This document shows, in pieces, positions 5,522 to 5,976 of a stretch of 5,976 bases of DNA (position 1 is its first letter; each line of letters begins with the position of its first letter). Under the pieces are notes generated by a model. It did no database searches, had not been told where the DNA came from, and saw nothing but the letters and a program-made list of their open reading frames with translations. The stretch is taken from the NCBI GenBank assembly GCA_003152555.1, contig PMAL01000059.1, forward strand, positions 5,634 to 11,609. The letters run 5' to 3'. The position numbers and the translations under genes were made by a program. The DNA comes from Acidimicrobiaceae bacterium. GTDB lineage: Bacteria; Actinomycetota; Acidimicrobiia; Acidimicrobiales; RAAP-2.

Positions 5522-5976
5522 TCATGATCCAGACTCCAACGCCGACAGTTCAACTGACGCAGGAGGTTGCGGACGGTAGCGACTCGTCGTCACGATGCAC
5601 ACCATGCCTACGGCCCACGCAATCAAGGCAATCACGTTTAGGGCGTCCACTTGCAAATGCTGAAGAGACATTGGATACGCCACGCCAACGATTATCCACG
5701 GACTGCTAAGAATCAGCGCGGCACTGGCAACCTCGCGCCGCTTGGTAATCCACAACACCGCAAACAGTGCGAGTAGTAATACGTCAACGTAGGGCTGTCG
5801 ACGAACGATCTCGTACGTCCCGGACCAATAGAAGGAATTGAAGAAGCCCGGATTGGCGCGAGTGTTGGTAGCGAAAAACAAGGTCGCGAACGTGGCGAGA
5901 CCAACACTCAAGCTGGGCAGGATCTTACGTCGCGTGACGTACACGTCTGGGGCGAGCAGACTGGGAAAGCCGAGAC
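5522..5976 (-). CDS. Unrecognised four-helix membrane protein, 3' part (5' end probably beyond the right edge)
   Basis: The reading frame is open to the right edge. The first possible start inside the window is a GTG at 5944 (140 residues), but it has no ribosome site and ten sense codons precede it, so the true start may lie outside. Numbered from that GTG, four hydrophobic segments appear at about 8-27, 52-67, 72-91 and 100-119. Basic residues (RRK at 5-7, KRR at 68-70, RYR at 122-124) put the N-terminus, the middle loop and the C-terminal tail in the cytoplasm. The outer loop at 28-51 contains NPGFFNSFYWSGTYE, rich in aromatic residues. I recognise no catalytic motif and no family. The end is a TGA at 5522-5524, and 148 bp separate it from the DUF347 gene in the same orientation. 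A small polytopic protein or the C-terminal part of a larger one are both possible. Confidence 0.65.
   Translation of the reverse strand, partial: LGFPSLLAPDVYVTRRKILPSLSVGLATFATLFFATNTRANPGFFNSFYWSGTYEIVRRQPYVDVLLLALFAVLWITKRREVASAALILSSPWIIVGVAYPMSLQHLQVDALNVIALIAWAVGMVCIVTTSRYRPQPPASVELSALESGS

Overview
The window is a GC-rich bacterial segment in which every supported gene lies on the minus strand. I read it as actinobacterial, possibly from the class Acidimicrobiia. The reasons are the base composition, a secreted neocarzinostatin-family protein (a fold found almost only in Actinobacteria), a 14-helix-type DHA2 exporter, and terminators without U tracts. The class-level guess is weak.

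In the direction of transcription (right to left), the layout is as follows. (1) 5976-5522: the 3' part of a small four-helix membrane protein I do not recognise, running off the right edge. (2) 5373-4600: an integral membrane protein with four DUF347 repeats (COG4705 type), of unknown function. (3) 4395-1416: a tight three-gene operon made of cysI (sulfite reductase hemoprotein), cobA (uroporphyrinogen-III C-methyltransferase) and a precorrin-2 dehydrogenase/sirohydrochlorin ferrochelatase homologue. (4) 1189-737: a small secreted neocarzinostatin-like beta-sandwich protein. (5) 638-1: the N-terminal half of a DHA2 (EmrB/QacA-like) drug:proton antiporter, running off the left edge.

The operon is the best understood part. 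CysI needs siroheme, and the two downstream genes turn uroporphyrinogen III into precorrin-2 and then sirohydrochlorin or siroheme. The junctions are a GTGA overlap and a TAATG overlap, so the enzyme and its cofactor supply are probably translationally coupled. The cysI leader (4396-4599) holds a good ribosome binding site, a weak promoter candidate and a 21-bp inverted repeat inside that promoter, which is a plausible operator for a sulfur-responsive regulator. No CysJ, ferredoxin, CysH, CysD/N or separate SirB chelatase lies in the window.

The least conventional part is the left end. A neocarzinostatin-fold secreted protein stands 98 bp upstream of a DHA2 exporter, in the same orientation. 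Apoprotein plus DHA2 exporter is the self-resistance pair of chromoprotein enediyne clusters. However, no biosynthetic gene is visible, and the mature protein is strongly basic whereas classical enediyne apoproteins are acidic. It may therefore be a repurposed or ancestral member of the fold. I saw no RNA genes, mobile elements or CRISPR arrays, and no gene-free stretch longer than about 230 bp.
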